Source: Erythrocercus mccallii
Taxonomy: Eukaryota > Chordata > Aves > Passeriformes > Dicruridae
Reading direction: 5' to 3'
DNA length: 64,000 nucleotides
NCBI GenBank assembly: GCA_013397435.1
Contig: VZRG01000305.1
Coordinates: 510,081 to 574,080 of the forward strand
Below, in pieces: positions 49,620-61,905 of this stretch (positions are counted from its first letter, which is position 1; each line of letters begins with the position of its first letter). Made by a program: the position numbers and the translations under genes. Below the pieces are notes generated by a model. It saw only the letters and a program-made list of their open reading frames with translations. It did not search any database and was not told the origin of the DNA.

Positions 49620-50963
49620 CTAGCCTGACACCCAACTGTGTGTGGTTGTCTTTACGCTGTGCTGAAAACTTTGGTTAGGCAATACACTGTCAAAGTTAAA
49701 ATCTAACGTTTCTCCATCCATGAGGTCATTACGGATAATCGACTCCATGTCACAGTCCAACCGTTCAATTAACATGTCATCTAAGTCACTGGGAAGCTTC
49801 TCCTGGTGGAGGGAAACAATTCCCACCCTCCCGTAGCCATTGCAACTGTTAACAGGGGCGTACGGATTCATGGCATTCATCTGCATCGGGTGACTCATAG
49901 GCACTTGTAACGAAGTCTTCACTGTCGACAGGCGGTTTAGCCCTGATGTGTGCGACATGGTGTTCACTGTGTGTGACAAGGCACGGCCGTTGACTGCAGG
50001 CGCTGGCTGATTATGTCCCTGGTGCGGGCGGGCATTAGGGTTCATCATTTTGTTGTGGGGTGGCTGGCTGCCGTAGTTTGGCACCACCGAGTTGGCAACC
50101 ATCAGCACGCTTTGGCCCAGCGCCCTGCTACCAGCCGGGGAAACACCAGTGTCCACTGATGCCAAGATATCATTGTGCGGCGGAGAATCGGAAGTCAGTA
50201 ACTCCTTCAGAAGTCCCGCAGGACAGCTGTATTGGCTCATCGATCCGTAGCTTGATTTACTGTCTTGGAGAGTCTGCATAGGAATCTGGGACAAAGAGGT
50301 CATGCTAGCTTGAGCGTAAGTGAATTTCCTGTAGTCAGGATTTGGTGAACCTATACTTGTGGTCGAGGATGCAAATGAGTAACCTGGTGTTTGCTGCATC
50401 AGGGTGGCAGATGAAGACTGGGTTGACACAGTCATTGATGTATTAGGTGACAAGAGATTGAGATTATCCAGAAGATTTTCCATGTTCTCAGAATTGCTCA
50501 TCTCTGAAAGGCTCGGTAGAGTAGAAGTCATTTTGGTGGTTGATGGTGGGTATACCATGGAGTGCACATCCCCATCTCCAAGGTCATCTTGCTCTGGCAA
50601 AATAGGAGAAAGTCTTCCACTAATTGTGCTAGCGTTAGAGCTCGTTCTAGGTCGAAATGTACTCCAGTTATCAAAGTCATCGTTACTGTGAGAGCTGGGA
50701 CTTGCAGGCCATTTTGAGAACTGTGATCCGGGGCTGTCACCATTTCCCTCTTGACCAGATTGAAGGGCTGTTTTTTTCTTGGCAGCTCTGCCTCTACTTT
50801 TGGCAAACTTGCTGTTGTTATCCATGGATGCTGCTCGCCTCCTAGGAGATTTGCCACTCTTCCCTCCTTCAGGATTGAGCATCCACCAGGAACTCTTCCC
50901 TGTTCCTTCATTCTGCACTCTGATGAACTTGCTGTGCAGAGACAGGTTGTGACGTATTGAATT
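49620..50963 (-). CDS. FOXO1: FOXO1 coding exon 2 (C-terminal 447 residues)
   Basis: This exon encodes the C-terminal two thirds of forkhead box O1, the PI3K-AKT controlled transcription factor for gluconeogenic, cell-cycle, apoptosis and stress genes. It begins in phase 0 at NSIRHNLSLH, the DNA-recognition helix (H215 in human numbering), and ends at SWVSG plus TAG. Using human numbers (exon residue + 210), I see wing 2 with acetylation-site lysines 245, 248, 262 and 265; the bipartite nuclear localisation signal RRRAAS...AKKK; AKT/14-3-3 site S256 (codon 50826-50828); AKT site S319 (50637-50639) with CK1 sites S322 and S325 and DYRK site S329; export signal MENLLDNLNLL (50451-50483); LXXLL-type LKELL (50196-50210); and the acidic C-terminal activation domain (about 49686-49799). 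Human exon 2 encodes 445 residues, so length is normal. Exon 1 (about 210 residues) lies off the right edge. A longer open frame to 51170 is intronic read-through; the acceptor TTTTTCAG at the exon edge sets this start. Confidence 0.97.
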   Translation of the reverse strand, partial: NSIRHNLSLHSKFIRVQNEGTGKSSWWMLNPEGGKSGKSPRRRAASMDNNSKFAKSRGRAAKKKTALQSGQEGNGDSPGSQFSKWPASPSSHSNDDFDNWSTFRPRTSSNASTISGRLSPILPEQDDLGDGDVHSMVYPPSTTKMTSTLPSLSEMSNSENMENLLDNLNLLSPNTSMTVSTQSSSATLMQQTPGYSFASSTTSIGSPNPDYRKFTYAQASMTSLSQIPMQTLQDSKSSYGSMSQYSCPAGLLKELLTSDSPPHNDILASVDTGVSPAGSRALGQSVLMVANSVVPNYGSQPPHNKMMNPNARPHQGHNQPAPAVNGRALSHTVNTMSHTSGLNRLSTVKTSLQVPMSHPMQMNAMNPYAPVNSCNGYGRVGIVSLHQEKLPSDLDDMLIERLDCDMESIIRNDLMDGETLDFNFDSVLPNQSFQHSVKTTTHSWVSG

Positions 50964-51078
50964 CTGAAAAACAGAATAACATGTGAGAAATGGAGAAGAC
51001 ATGCACCTCTTATGGCATACTAACACCTGCTTTTGTAAGCATACTCTGATTTTGTTAGAAAACACAGGGGTCATCATT

Positions 51079-51124
51079 AAATAAGAAAACATGCCAGCCT
51101 GGAAATAAGAAAACATGCCAGCCT
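51079..51124. repeat. tandem duplication, 24-bp period
   Basis: The 22-mer at 51079-51100 recurs exactly at 51103-51124 with a 2-bp spacer. It lies about 120 bp upstream of exon 2 on the transcript. The 24-bp period equals 8 codons, so the minus-strand frame that runs into exon 2 repeats the residues AGMFSY. Confidence 0.9.
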
Positions 51125-51515
51125 CTTTTATCGGCTCACCACTCTGAACTGGCTGAAACAAGCCTGCCAAGAGTCACCATGTCAATTTGTCTGTCATCTG
51201 CCTCCATCACATCTGACATTATAAAAAGTTAAATAAAACAGCAGGAACTGTTCTGAAATAAAAAATTACACATAAAGGAGACAAAATAAGCCAGAAGATC
51301 AAGAAGACAACTGAAGTGAGTCGTCTAATGAATAAACCTGACTGTATTTATGGATTTTTTGGAATTAGTATTTTTCACAAAGTTCAGGAATGCTAGATCC
51401 TGTTCTATGGTCCTTCTAATGGATTCTCATCCTACACATCCCTACAGACACATGATACACAAACTGTTACTATTGCCACTGAGCATTAGTGAGGTTTATA
51501 TTACTACATGAGATA

Positions 51516-51580
51516 TATGAGAAAATACATATAGAAAAACAGTTGTGTTACGTGAGAAAATACATACAGAAAACCAGCTG
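51516..51580. repeat. diverged 2-copy tandem duplication
   Basis: Two copies of about 30 bp with few mismatches (core words 'tgagaaaatacatatagaaa' and 'tgagaaaatacatacagaaa'), period about 35 bp, in intron 1. Confidence 0.8.
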
Positions 51581-52729
51581 AGGATTAAGTTTTAATTTTT
51601 ATAAGCAAACATCATAAATTGCCTAAGAAATTATAGAAGATAAAGGAATACAAATTACAAGCTTGTAATGAAACCCTCAAGTCTTAAAACCATCCTTCTC
51701 TTTCAAAATCAACATTTTAACATGCAGAATTGACTCTTCAAATACCTGAGGGCACTAGATATCCTGTGCCAAGAATGACCAGAGGTACTGGAGCTTTTTT
51801 CTACCTCTTCAGCCATGAGTAATGTTTCATGTTTTGTTCTTAAATACAGACAAAGAATAAAAAAAAAAAATAAAATCCAAAATGGAAGGCCACAAGCTGA
51901 CCTGTTAACAAGAGACTAATCTTTGCATTACCAAGCTGTAAATAAACCTATTTTTGCTCATATAATTTTCTGCTGAGCACATGTAAAAAACATTGTATCA
52001 ACAGAAAAGTTTTCCTGTATCTTGACACAATTGCTAACAAAAGGCCACAAGTTCAAAGAGCGCTTAAAGAGGCTGCCATAGATGTTAATAGAAGGGTGAG
52101 ACAGTACCATGGTCTATTGCTGGGACTGCAATTCATGCAGAACAAGGAGGAGGGAACCACAAAACAACCCATGAAATAAACGTGTAAAACCAGAAATTAG
52201 ATCTCAATGGCAGAGAAATCAGTAATTCACTACTTGCCTTCCACTCACAGTAATTATTAGCAACTTGTCTAAAGATCTTAAGAAGGCATGCCAGGTGCAA
52301 ACAGTCACATCATGTCTTAAACCACAGACAACAGGCTCAAATTCCCTGCAAGAGCCATGATATGTTTTGGACCATGGAAAGCCAAACAAAGCAGGACTGG
52401 CCATCTGCAGAGCTCAACAGAAGTGGTTACTCTGGGATCAAAGAGGAGATGAGTAAATGAGGGCAGCAAGGAGGTGTTACAACCCCGTAAGACCTTACAC
52501 GTGCTCCTGACTTGAGACTATGTCCCCAGAAGTGCAGCTTCACCCCAAACAGAGGCACAGGACACGCCCTAACACCAGAGGATGGCAGAGCATGGCCTCA
52601 AGGCCAACTGTTAAACCAGCACAGCACTGAGTCAAACCATGTGCCTGAACTCAGTAGCCTTTCCAACCTCTCCTCCAAAGAACCATCTTTACAAGTTATC
52701 CCAGTTAAACAGACACCATCAAAAACTCT

Positions 52730-52859
52730 CCATCCCTGGGGATGGGACTTGGAGCCACCTGGCAGAGTGGGAGGTATCCCTGTCCATGGCAGGAGCGATT
52801 GGAATTAGATGATCTTTAAAGTCCCTTTCAACCCAAAGCATTCTATGACTCTATGATTT
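52730..52859 (+). mobile_element. CR1 LINE 3' tail in FOXO1 intron 1
   Basis: About 130 bp of CR1 3' end, opposite in orientation to FOXO1. It shows 'ccatccctgggg', 'gtgggaggtatccctgtcca' followed by tggcagg, 'ggaattagatgatctttaaa', 'gtccctttcaacccaaagca' and the terminal 'ttctatgactctatgatt'. An internal deletion joins the 'catccctgg' and 'ggacttggagccacctgg' sections. The 5' truncation is severe. Confidence 0.9.
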
Positions 52860-53299
52860 GAGTTTTTACTTAGTTAATTTCAAAAGGAAATTCTCCTAGA
52901 AACAGTAAAGTAGGACTGCATCTCTTCAGATAACCTTACAATCAAAATACCATCTTTGATCTAGCAACAGGGTGCTAGGGAAGGCCTTGGAATTTTATTT
53001 GCACCGGGTGCAGCTAACATATAGGGAGGGCAAGCCTGGAAATCCATCTTTGGACTTGCCGCAGCCCCAGACGCTGGCCAAGAAGCCTTGTGAGGCTGGC
53101 CTGGCGCAGCCCATTGTTTTCTCTCAAGGGCCACAGAGGAATCTGTGGCTGACACAAGTCCAGCTCTTCAAATGTTGCAAGAAAGTTTCTCTGTGTGGCT
53201 GTTGATTAAAAAACCTCCTGCGCCAGTTCATTTTTTTACTGTATTTTGTAAACATACCCAGTTGGCTCAGGATCACTGTTTAGTATCAAAATAGCCATA

Positions 53300-53780
53300 T
53301 CAAACACACAAAACATCGGTCAGGGAAAACACCGTGATGAGGCTCAGCTCCCTCTTCTCTGCTACACAAGCGTTAAATATTTAAGAAATCGCTGCTATTC
53401 CTTAGTCATCAAAAATGTTATAATCTGGTATTATTGTACTGAGGACATTTGAGGTCGCTCTTTGAGTAACAGAGCCGTCTCCTAACTCTGCCAGCAATGA
53501 AAAAAAATTTTCCTAACAGGAAAAGGTTTGCGGCTCAGAGCTTGTTACATAAATTCCTGTTTTTCACGTAGCTAGCAGGACATTAAAGAAGCTATGATTT
53601 ACTAACTTGGAAAAAGTGTTGAAGAGGTAAATCTTGTGAAAATATGCACTGCTGTTAATGATGTTGTGTCTACAAATCCTTGCCAGATGCAAACATGACC
53701 TGATAAAAAAGTATAGTTTCAGCAGTGGATCTTGGCAGCCGGAGGAATGGCGCAGCTGTTAGTGGCTGGGGCGTGCGGCG
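53300..53780. promoter_or_regulatory. candidate intronic enhancer, CpG-retaining block
   Basis: A repeat-free stretch with more CpG dinucleotides than the AT-rich intron around it, for example in 'acatcggtcag', 'accgtgatg', 'agcgttaaat', 'ggtcgctc', 'agccgtctc' and 'ggcgtgcggcggcacc', plus an E-box CAGCTG near 53753. Retained CpGs and absent repeats often mark constrained or unmethylated regulatory DNA. Inference only. Confidence 0.25.
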
Positions 53781-56700
53781 GCACCATCAGCCCCAGAACG
53801 CTGCAGAGATGCCATGGGTTTCACCTGGACATCGAAGCAAAGTCTAAAATCTGGCCTGAATGACTCCAAAAGCAAACGTCTGCATTTTGAAGGAGGTCTT
53901 TGCACAGCAGCTGTTCATGCCAGATTGCACTGGGTGTAACTGCACTGGAATTTTATCAGAATCTGGGTCAGGATGGCAGCAGAGCTGCTGCCACCTGTGG
54001 AGTGCTTCCTGGGATTGAGTTTTTGCCTCTGAGATAAAGTAAACTAACTTCAGCATTCAGACCAGGAACTGTGGATATGCTTATTGCTGCTTTCTGATTT
54101 AAGACTCAAAATATGCAAAACTGGTATCAGCTACATGCAATGTGAAGAGCACATCCTGGCTAATAGAACTCGTGAAGCCAAGATAATTATTCCTTTGAGT
54201 CTACATATTTATATCATTCAGCTGTACTTCTGACATTTCCAACAGCTCTATCAATATCCAATACTGCATTTAAACCCAAGATATAAATAGCAAAACACAT
54301 AAGTTAAACTTGACTAATTGCTGAGAAAAATTATATCCCTATCCCAACAGAAGTTGACGTATTTAATTATTTTTTTAGTAAACTGGGTTGGTGTTTTACT
54401 TAACATCTGAACACACAGTTGCTCTGCTAAACTTGACAACATTGTACTTCCTGAAGTGAGACCATACAGTGACATTTGGCAGTCTTTCTTCCATCCCAGA
54501 CCTTGGAGCACCAAAAGCAGAGGGAAGCAGAGCTACTCTTTAACCCAACTGGAAACCTCTCCAAGCAGGACCTAGCTCTGGATTTGTGATTATCCAGGGA
54601 GCTGCAAGACCCCAAATTTATAAAAGCACCTGCAAGTGCTAATGGTCTCTCCCGCCCTCATACTTTCATCCATGGGTACAGGCAGCACTCATCTCACCAG
54701 GGTGCCATGATAGCCACCAAAAGGGAGAGTGAGGAATGGATGTGACAGTCAATACACTTCACAAAAACGAATGTATTTGCTATCAAGGTGCATATGCTGA
54801 CAGCATTGCAATAAAGCATGCCATGGCATCTCAGGGAGATTCACAAGTAACTAGTAACAAAGGTGGGAAGGAGCTGGCCTCTGGAAGCAGATGCAGTCAT
54901 AACAAACTGGGAGGCCATAGGAGCAATGCTGCTTCCACAACACACAGGTCAAGGACTTCCATTAAAAGCAACAGTCTAAGGAATGCCCACTAAGCTTTCG
55001 TTCAGACAACATCCCAGGAGTCCACTGCTTTCTACACCTCTTCCAAGGGGATGGCCTACACAACTTGCCAGCTTGTTCTACCATCAGCTGTGGTAGTACA
55101 TCCTGTTACTGACAGCTTACAGCAGGTTTCTGAGCCAGCACAATCTCCTTGTAGTGACAACACCAAAGCAAAAGTTTTGCAGCAGAGAAGTGAAGACCGC
55201 ATCCCCCAGGATTTCCATATGCTCCTAAAGAAGACATTCATCCTCTCTCTCCAGGTCTTTGTATAGGGACTCTACAGCAGGTCCAGATGTTCACATCATC
55301 CTCCTCTTGGAGCCTCAGTGGCAAGCACCTCTCTAAAAGGAAGTCATTAACAGCCCTAGGAAAGTGTGCAGAGGCCAGGAAGTTCTCCAGCACACTTGCT
55401 CACAGCTCATTCAGCATTATTAGCCGGACAGCAGCAGCAGGGGCTATCCATGGCAAGTGGCACCATGTGGCATCTGTCCAAGGCTAAGTTAGATCATGCC
55501 TGGCAAAACAGGCAGGTTTGCCAGCAATAGCTACACCGCCTGCACCCGTTTTGCTGTGGTTTCCAACCGTGCTGCCAAGTTTATGGGGCTTGGATGAAGA
55601 GGCTGAGGAGGAAAGAACACATTGGTAACTCCAGACCTATCAGAATTTCCTTTGGTACAACAGTCTGGTGTAAGGCAATCCTGTTTGTCTTACCTAGTAA
55701 CTATGAAATATAGAAAGTTTAGATGCCAATGCTGCACATGGAGCTTGGATTTGCCTCAGAGCTAGCGCTGGACAGTCATAAGCACTTGGTCTACAGACAG
55801 CACACATTTCTCTCTCAAAAAGTTTTCTCATGCTACAATGTTCACCAACACAACCACACTGCAGTGTCAGACACCTCAAACACTAATGAAACAGCTAATT
55901 TTGCCACCCAGTTGTAATATTTTTTTATTACAGCTCAGAAACCTTCTCTGTTGTCCAACAGGAGTACGGACAAAAAGCGTGTCACTTAGCCTCAGGTCAA
56001 AGAGTCATATTTAGAAGATGCTGGAAATTTGCCACCTGCAGCTGCATGAAGGTGGAAGGGCAGGATTTCCTCCCAAACAGATCATGCTTTTTTGGGTCCT
56101 TTGTTCTTGGGGAGGTACTTTTGTTTGACTTAATTTTTTCTCCTGCACTGTTAAACAGTTAAGAAGTATCAGCTGGGAAAAGTGAAGAAATACTTTTCTC
56201 TTCCTAGGAGGACCTTGCACTGTTCCTCTGTGCTTTCCATTACCCGTGGTAGCATAGTGAGAGTCCTTCCCAGACCACCACCTATGAAACACCACCTCCA
56301 AGCATGGAGACACTTCCATAAACTGTTCCATGTGGCAAGATTTTAGCAATGTATGCCTTTTCCACACATGAATGTACAACAACAGGATGGAGTGTGTGCT
56401 ATTGCTATATGGTTGCTATACATGTCTCCTGAAGACAGAGGGGCTTCCCTGCGGCCATATGTCAGTGGCATTAATCTAAGTCCTGTACATTCTGCATTCA
56501 AGTTCACAGATCTATACTATCCTGTGATTCCTACCCATAGTTAAGACTAAAAAACTTTGAACACTGAAGGTGCTTGGCCATCCTCCAGGCTGTATCCTGC
56601 TACCACCACAAGGGACTGGATGGGATTTCTCAACCATTGGAGTTTTCTTCTCTGGATCATGGTAACATGCAGGAACAGAAAATGCACACCCAGCTTCAGC

Positions 56701-57416
56701 CACAGATGTTGAAGACTTGGCCATGCATGCCTACGTGTCAGAGCGGGCAACTCTGTTAACATGTATTTGAGTATTTCCCAGTTGCTATACCCTACAAGCT
56801 TTTCCTCATCCTAGATAAGACTCCTTGAAAGCACTTTTCTGTGATGGCAGTTTGGACATTTCTAACGAGATGATAACACTGCCTGCTCTCCCTTACACAG
56901 GCACCTAGGAAGAACTAAAGTAAAAACTGTGAACAAGGTTCACAGTATGTCAAGTGTGCATGCAGGGCAAGCACACACCTGGATACTGTTCTGTATATGA
57001 TGACACTAACCAAAACTTTTAACCACTCTTACATTTCCTGTACCATCAAGAGACAGGGCCACAGCCAGGTTAACCATCACCTACATCAGTGTCAATACTG
57101 TGTTTTTTAACATTTATACATTTATTTCTCTGAGCACAATACAGGCATGATGTATCATCAACACAGTGTACCAAATATATAGATATTTCCCAGGATTTCA
57201 AGGCCAAGGAAACTACTTGACACTGTCTATGAAAAACAAGGGACAAAAATGCACATGAAAAACATGAGATTTTTAAATTAAGTTTGTTGAATGGACCTTC
57301 ATTTTATCTCTGGTAAAATCATCTGGGGAACCAAGACAGCCAACAAGTTTGTCTAAAATCTATCCATTTTCAAAGGTGAAAGAAAGGCAACAATAAGAAG
57401 GCACCACAGTGTCATT

Positions 57417-57430
57417 AAAAAAAAAAAAAA
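57417..57430 (+). repeat. poly(A) run
   Basis: Fourteen adenines; simple low-complexity tract in intron 1. Confidence 0.85.
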
Positions 57431-60400
57431 GGCAAATAGCCATCAGATAAATGATGGCTTCATTTATTAACTTCATTTATCACAGCGTTAAAAGTTGTGA
57501 AGTGTAGAAAAAAAAGGGAAGAAACAAATATCAGATAAAGATAGCAGGGATAACTATTTTTTGGTGATCCAGACAACTTCTACTACTGCCTTTACAAAAC
57601 TGATGCTGCAAGCTTTCTATTCCAACAGATGGAAAACAAGAGTTTGACAAATATAAGGGTTCCATATTTGTAAATAAATATTTCTGTTTTCCACAAATAT
57701 GAAATATATATATGTGAATGCACATGTACAGCTCATGATAAAGCGAGTTCACCAGTGACAGAGGAGGCCGACAAGAAGACCTCACTGAAGAGGAATGTTT
57801 CAAAGTCAGAATACCTTCAAACTAGGGCTTCTTCTCTGCTCTCCTTAAGCACTCACACCTCTGGCCTTCACAAGTAGCCTGTGCAACTACATCAGTAACA
57901 CAAAACCAGGGGACTTGTGAAAAACCTGAGTGACCAAGTGCTATCACAGAAAAGCTGGTAAAGGATTCAATTAATAAAACATCAGAGGTCAGGGAAATAG
58001 TCAGTCTTTCCACACTTAGAAGGAATATCAGTTCCACAAAGTACTGCCATTGCACATACAAAAGCCTGCATCTTTTGTTCAGGAAAGGTGAGGGAACACC
58101 TCCGTTATGCCAATGTCAGACCGAATGAATGACGACAGTGCAGCCAAGGTGAGCACCATGCACCAGTGCTAAGGTGTGCCCATCAAAGGGGTTAAAAGCA
58201 TTGGAATCATCTGCAGTCCATCAAGCCCTGAGGAAGGCTGCTGTGATTCGTGGCGGGCACATAGCCCTTTTACAATTATTCACTGTGTGCTCTAACACAG
58301 TGACCAGGAATGTGACTGCAGGGATGCAGGCACCACACAGCCATAACAGCCTGAGGAAAAGCTGTCCTCAAATGCAGAGTAAAAGCAGGTTATTGCAAGG
58401 AAAACATGAATCACAATTGTAGGCAAAGTTCATTAAACTGAAAAAAAAATAAATTTTAAGTAATAAAGTAGCAGTTCATCCATACAATGCCAGAATGACT
58501 AATAGCTCAAAATTTTATTCTGCAGCTATAGTAAAGAGAGACTAAGCGGTGTTTATTTTTTTTTCAGCCAGTGGGAATAATTATGATCAGTAGGACAAAA
58601 AATGTTAATCACTTATTTCCTGTTTAACAGACAGCCTGCTTCACCTCTGCTGCTCTCCACTGTTACACCCAATTCATCACAAAGACTACAGCACTGTTTA
58701 TAGAAATCTTTTCCCCCAGCTCTTTTTCTTTCTAAAACTAAGTTGTCTTTTATTGACATTTGTTAGCTCTAATGAAAAGGTATAAACGGGTATACATGCT
58801 AAATATATCAATGTTAGTTAGACTAGCAGATCATCTTAAAAGGAACACTGGAAATATGTTCTTACCATTTAGAAGCAATAAGGTGACAAGTAGGCCAAAG
58901 TCTTAAGTGCAAATTATGGAGGCGAAAACACGCAGTAGTAGAAAATAGGGTTGATTTTTTTCATTGGCCTTTGAGTGCACAGAGAACTTCCAAGAAAAAA
59001 CCTAAACTCAAAAACCCCAGATACATTTACTCAAAGCTTTAACTGGTTAAGTGAAACAACTGTTAAGATCCCTGCCTGAGAAACCATGTAAGTTTTGCAG
59101 ACTAAAATCCCTGCATAATGACCAAAGCAGACCTCTGCCACTTGTCTAGGTAAAGGCACAAGCAAACCTAGACCTGTATGTTTGGTTTGACCTGGATACT
59201 TTGCTAGAGAGCTGCAGATCTTCGTTTTGATTAATTAAGACTATTTGCTTCCACAAAACCACTGATAACCCAAAGGGTTGGAATGATTGTCAGGATCTGA
59301 TGGATTTACAAGCAATGTGCTGCCCACAAGAAAATGTGTTAAAACTGAGGCAGGTAAAGCAAAGCAGGATGTACTGGAAACACAGGCTAAGTTCATGACA
59401 CTGGCCCCATCCACTGTGCTGCCCATGCCTAGAGAAGCTCGAGGGCTGTCCGTATTTCTTACATTGAGAAGCAATATACCAAACGGGACGTACAGATCCA
59501 ACAGTGTAAAAAGTTCTCGTGACTGAGCCTTTGCATAGAACATTAAAAAAGTAAATATATCTCCTTATTACACTTGTATTAGCATAGCAGAGGCAGTCTT
59601 TTCATTTAGCAAGCAATGGACTACAAGACTCACATTCTGAGGTCATGGATGTCACTGAATTCCAGTTTTTCAGAAACAAAGAGTCAATGAAAGCAGCAAG
59701 CTTCCTCTGCAGCAGGGTTAGCTGTGCCCCACAGGAAATCCCTGGCTTGAGGAAGCTGCAAGGCTTGTGAAAAGAAGGGCAAAGCCTTTTATTTACAGGC
59801 TGAATTATATCTTAGGCTACATCTCACTGTGCATTTGATCTTTATTTTGACTACAGCAAGTGCAAGGATATAGTAGCAAAATTTTAGCATAGTCCGCAAA
59901 ACTACAAAAAGCAAACTAAAACAAAATTAAGTGGAATTTTTTGTTTGGTTTAGGGCATCTTTAGAAACTATTTAGTGCATCTAATGGTTAAGATGCTGCA
60001 GGTTTCATATTTGTAAGTGTCAGCTTAAAAATAACAACCACTCCACGAATTTCACCTAGTGTTGTAAATATCTGATGTTGATGTAACAAACAAGAAAAAA
60101 ACTGAGGAAAGAAGAAAGGGATATATCTCTTTCCCTTAGTTTCTTTTGTATCTGAATACAGTTCAGTACATAGTGACTGTTTTACTATTTATGTTTCCTC
60201 TAGCCAATTTACCCTTTGTCTGTCTCATATATGGAAAGAAAATAAAATACAATTTTCCTGTTAACAAAGTAGCAGAAAAGAATTGATTTCTTATGTTTTT
60301 ATTAAAATAGCTTAAATAGGATCATACTTAAGTTCTCTTTAAACTCCTGTGTATCTGCAAATATGTAAAGGATATTGCTTTACACAATCATTATTTGTTC

Positions 60401-61659
60401 ATTTCTCGTGGTTTTATACCCCAAATTCACAAGAAGCAATTATATATTTTCAATTACTCCTCTTTGTACATCCCAAAGAGGCACCACATAGGTATTATGT
60501 TTCTCCCCAGCTTCTTAGAACACAGTTTGCCTTGGTACTTATTTTCCCCCCCCACAGAAGCAGGTCAGACCACCAGCAGACTCTCTTCAGGAGAGCTCTT
60601 ACCAATTCAAGTTTGCTCCCACAGCCTAGCAGATTTTATGTAACACAATTTACTACTCCAAAGCCAGCAAAAAACCCTCATCCAAATTTCAATACAGCCT
60701 TTGGCTATACTCCCGTATGCACTGTCCCTCTCCACTGACTGGGCACTTGCAGCCACCCTCTTTTAAAAGATGAGGTTTATACTTAGAAGGGATTTTAGTT
60801 GATTTCCTTGGGACTCTGAGGACTCCTGTTGGGTGGTTGCACTGTTCATGCCAACGTCTTCCTCTCAGATGCTGCTTTCTGTGATGTTCTTCAGGCTGCA
60901 GTTCAAGAATCGCTGGCACTCATCACTGGTTTTATGACATCTGCTCAATATTATAAAGCCAGAGCCTTCCAATCTTGCAAAACATGTAGCACTAACTCTG
61001 AACAGTTACCCTCCAACACGCTCACAATTTTCAGCAGGCTACGGAAGGCAGAGCACTATTTCTCAGAGCAAGATGGGGCACCCAGAGGAAGGAAATCTAA
61101 AGGGCAATTTCTTTCCTCGCACCTATTTTGGAAGCATTCCTAGTCCCTCACTACTGTAGGCTGTGCTCGCTACTTAAGAGACCCTTATTAAATCAAAGAA
61201 CTATTTACAATCTACATACTGGCAAGTCCACATTCTCATACAATGTCATCTGGCAACAGTGACTTAAATATCAGCTTTGTATTTATTTGCTTTCCTCCTT
61301 CACAAACAAGAAAAGTAAAGAGGACAAGAAAAAAGCCATGTTTTTAATGACAAGAATGGACTTAACAGAGTAAAGCCCAAGAGTTCTGATGCACCAGAAA
61401 CTCATTGCAATAACCAAACTTTTTTTTTAAGCAGTAGAATATCACAATGAGGATAATGAAAAGGAAGATTAGCAGCACCTTTGTGGCTTGAGATCTTTTA
61501 CATACATACCTGCTGCTAGAGCTGCAGGACCCCACTGGACACAAAATAAGGGACACTTGTGCTAAAACAAGCTTTGTTAGACATTTTGGGTGCTAGATTT
61601 CTCCTGCCAACTAGGTCTAATTAATTACCCCTCATTACTGTTTCTTTCCATTTGATATA

Positions 61660-61905
61660 CACAAGGAAACTGGCCTTACCACAGCTGCTCAGAGATCAGA
61701 CCTCATTCACTCTCCCATTCCCCAGGACAGGGCCTGACACAACAAGCGCTGTAAACAAGGTGCCTTTTACCGGCTGGAATAGGAGGTGTCCAAGGCAGGA
61801 CACCTGTATCACTCTTATCAGTTCAGAAAAGAAAACATTGTTTTTGAAAAGCCTCCCCTCCTCTATGTTAATCTCTCAAACCCAAAAAGCTCTTATCAGC
61901 TTCCA
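61660..61905. promoter_or_regulatory. candidate intronic enhancer with paired GATA sites
   Basis: Two perfect CTTATCAG words (reverse complement CTGATAAG, the strongest GATA-factor consensus) lie at 61814-61821 and 61892-61899, 78 bp apart and in the same orientation. E-box words CAGCTG (near 61683) and CACCTG (61801-61806) are close by. The combination recalls haematopoietic GATA/E-box enhancers. Function is inferred from motifs alone. Confidence 0.3.

Noticed and set aside
50964..51170. Upstream part of the 516-codon minus-strand frame, as an alternative FOXO1 N terminus
   Set aside because: The sequence shows a proper acceptor (TTTTTCAG) exactly where vertebrate FOXO1 exon 2 begins, and the residues before it have no forkhead character. 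I treat it as intron, with the retention possibility noted as a finding.
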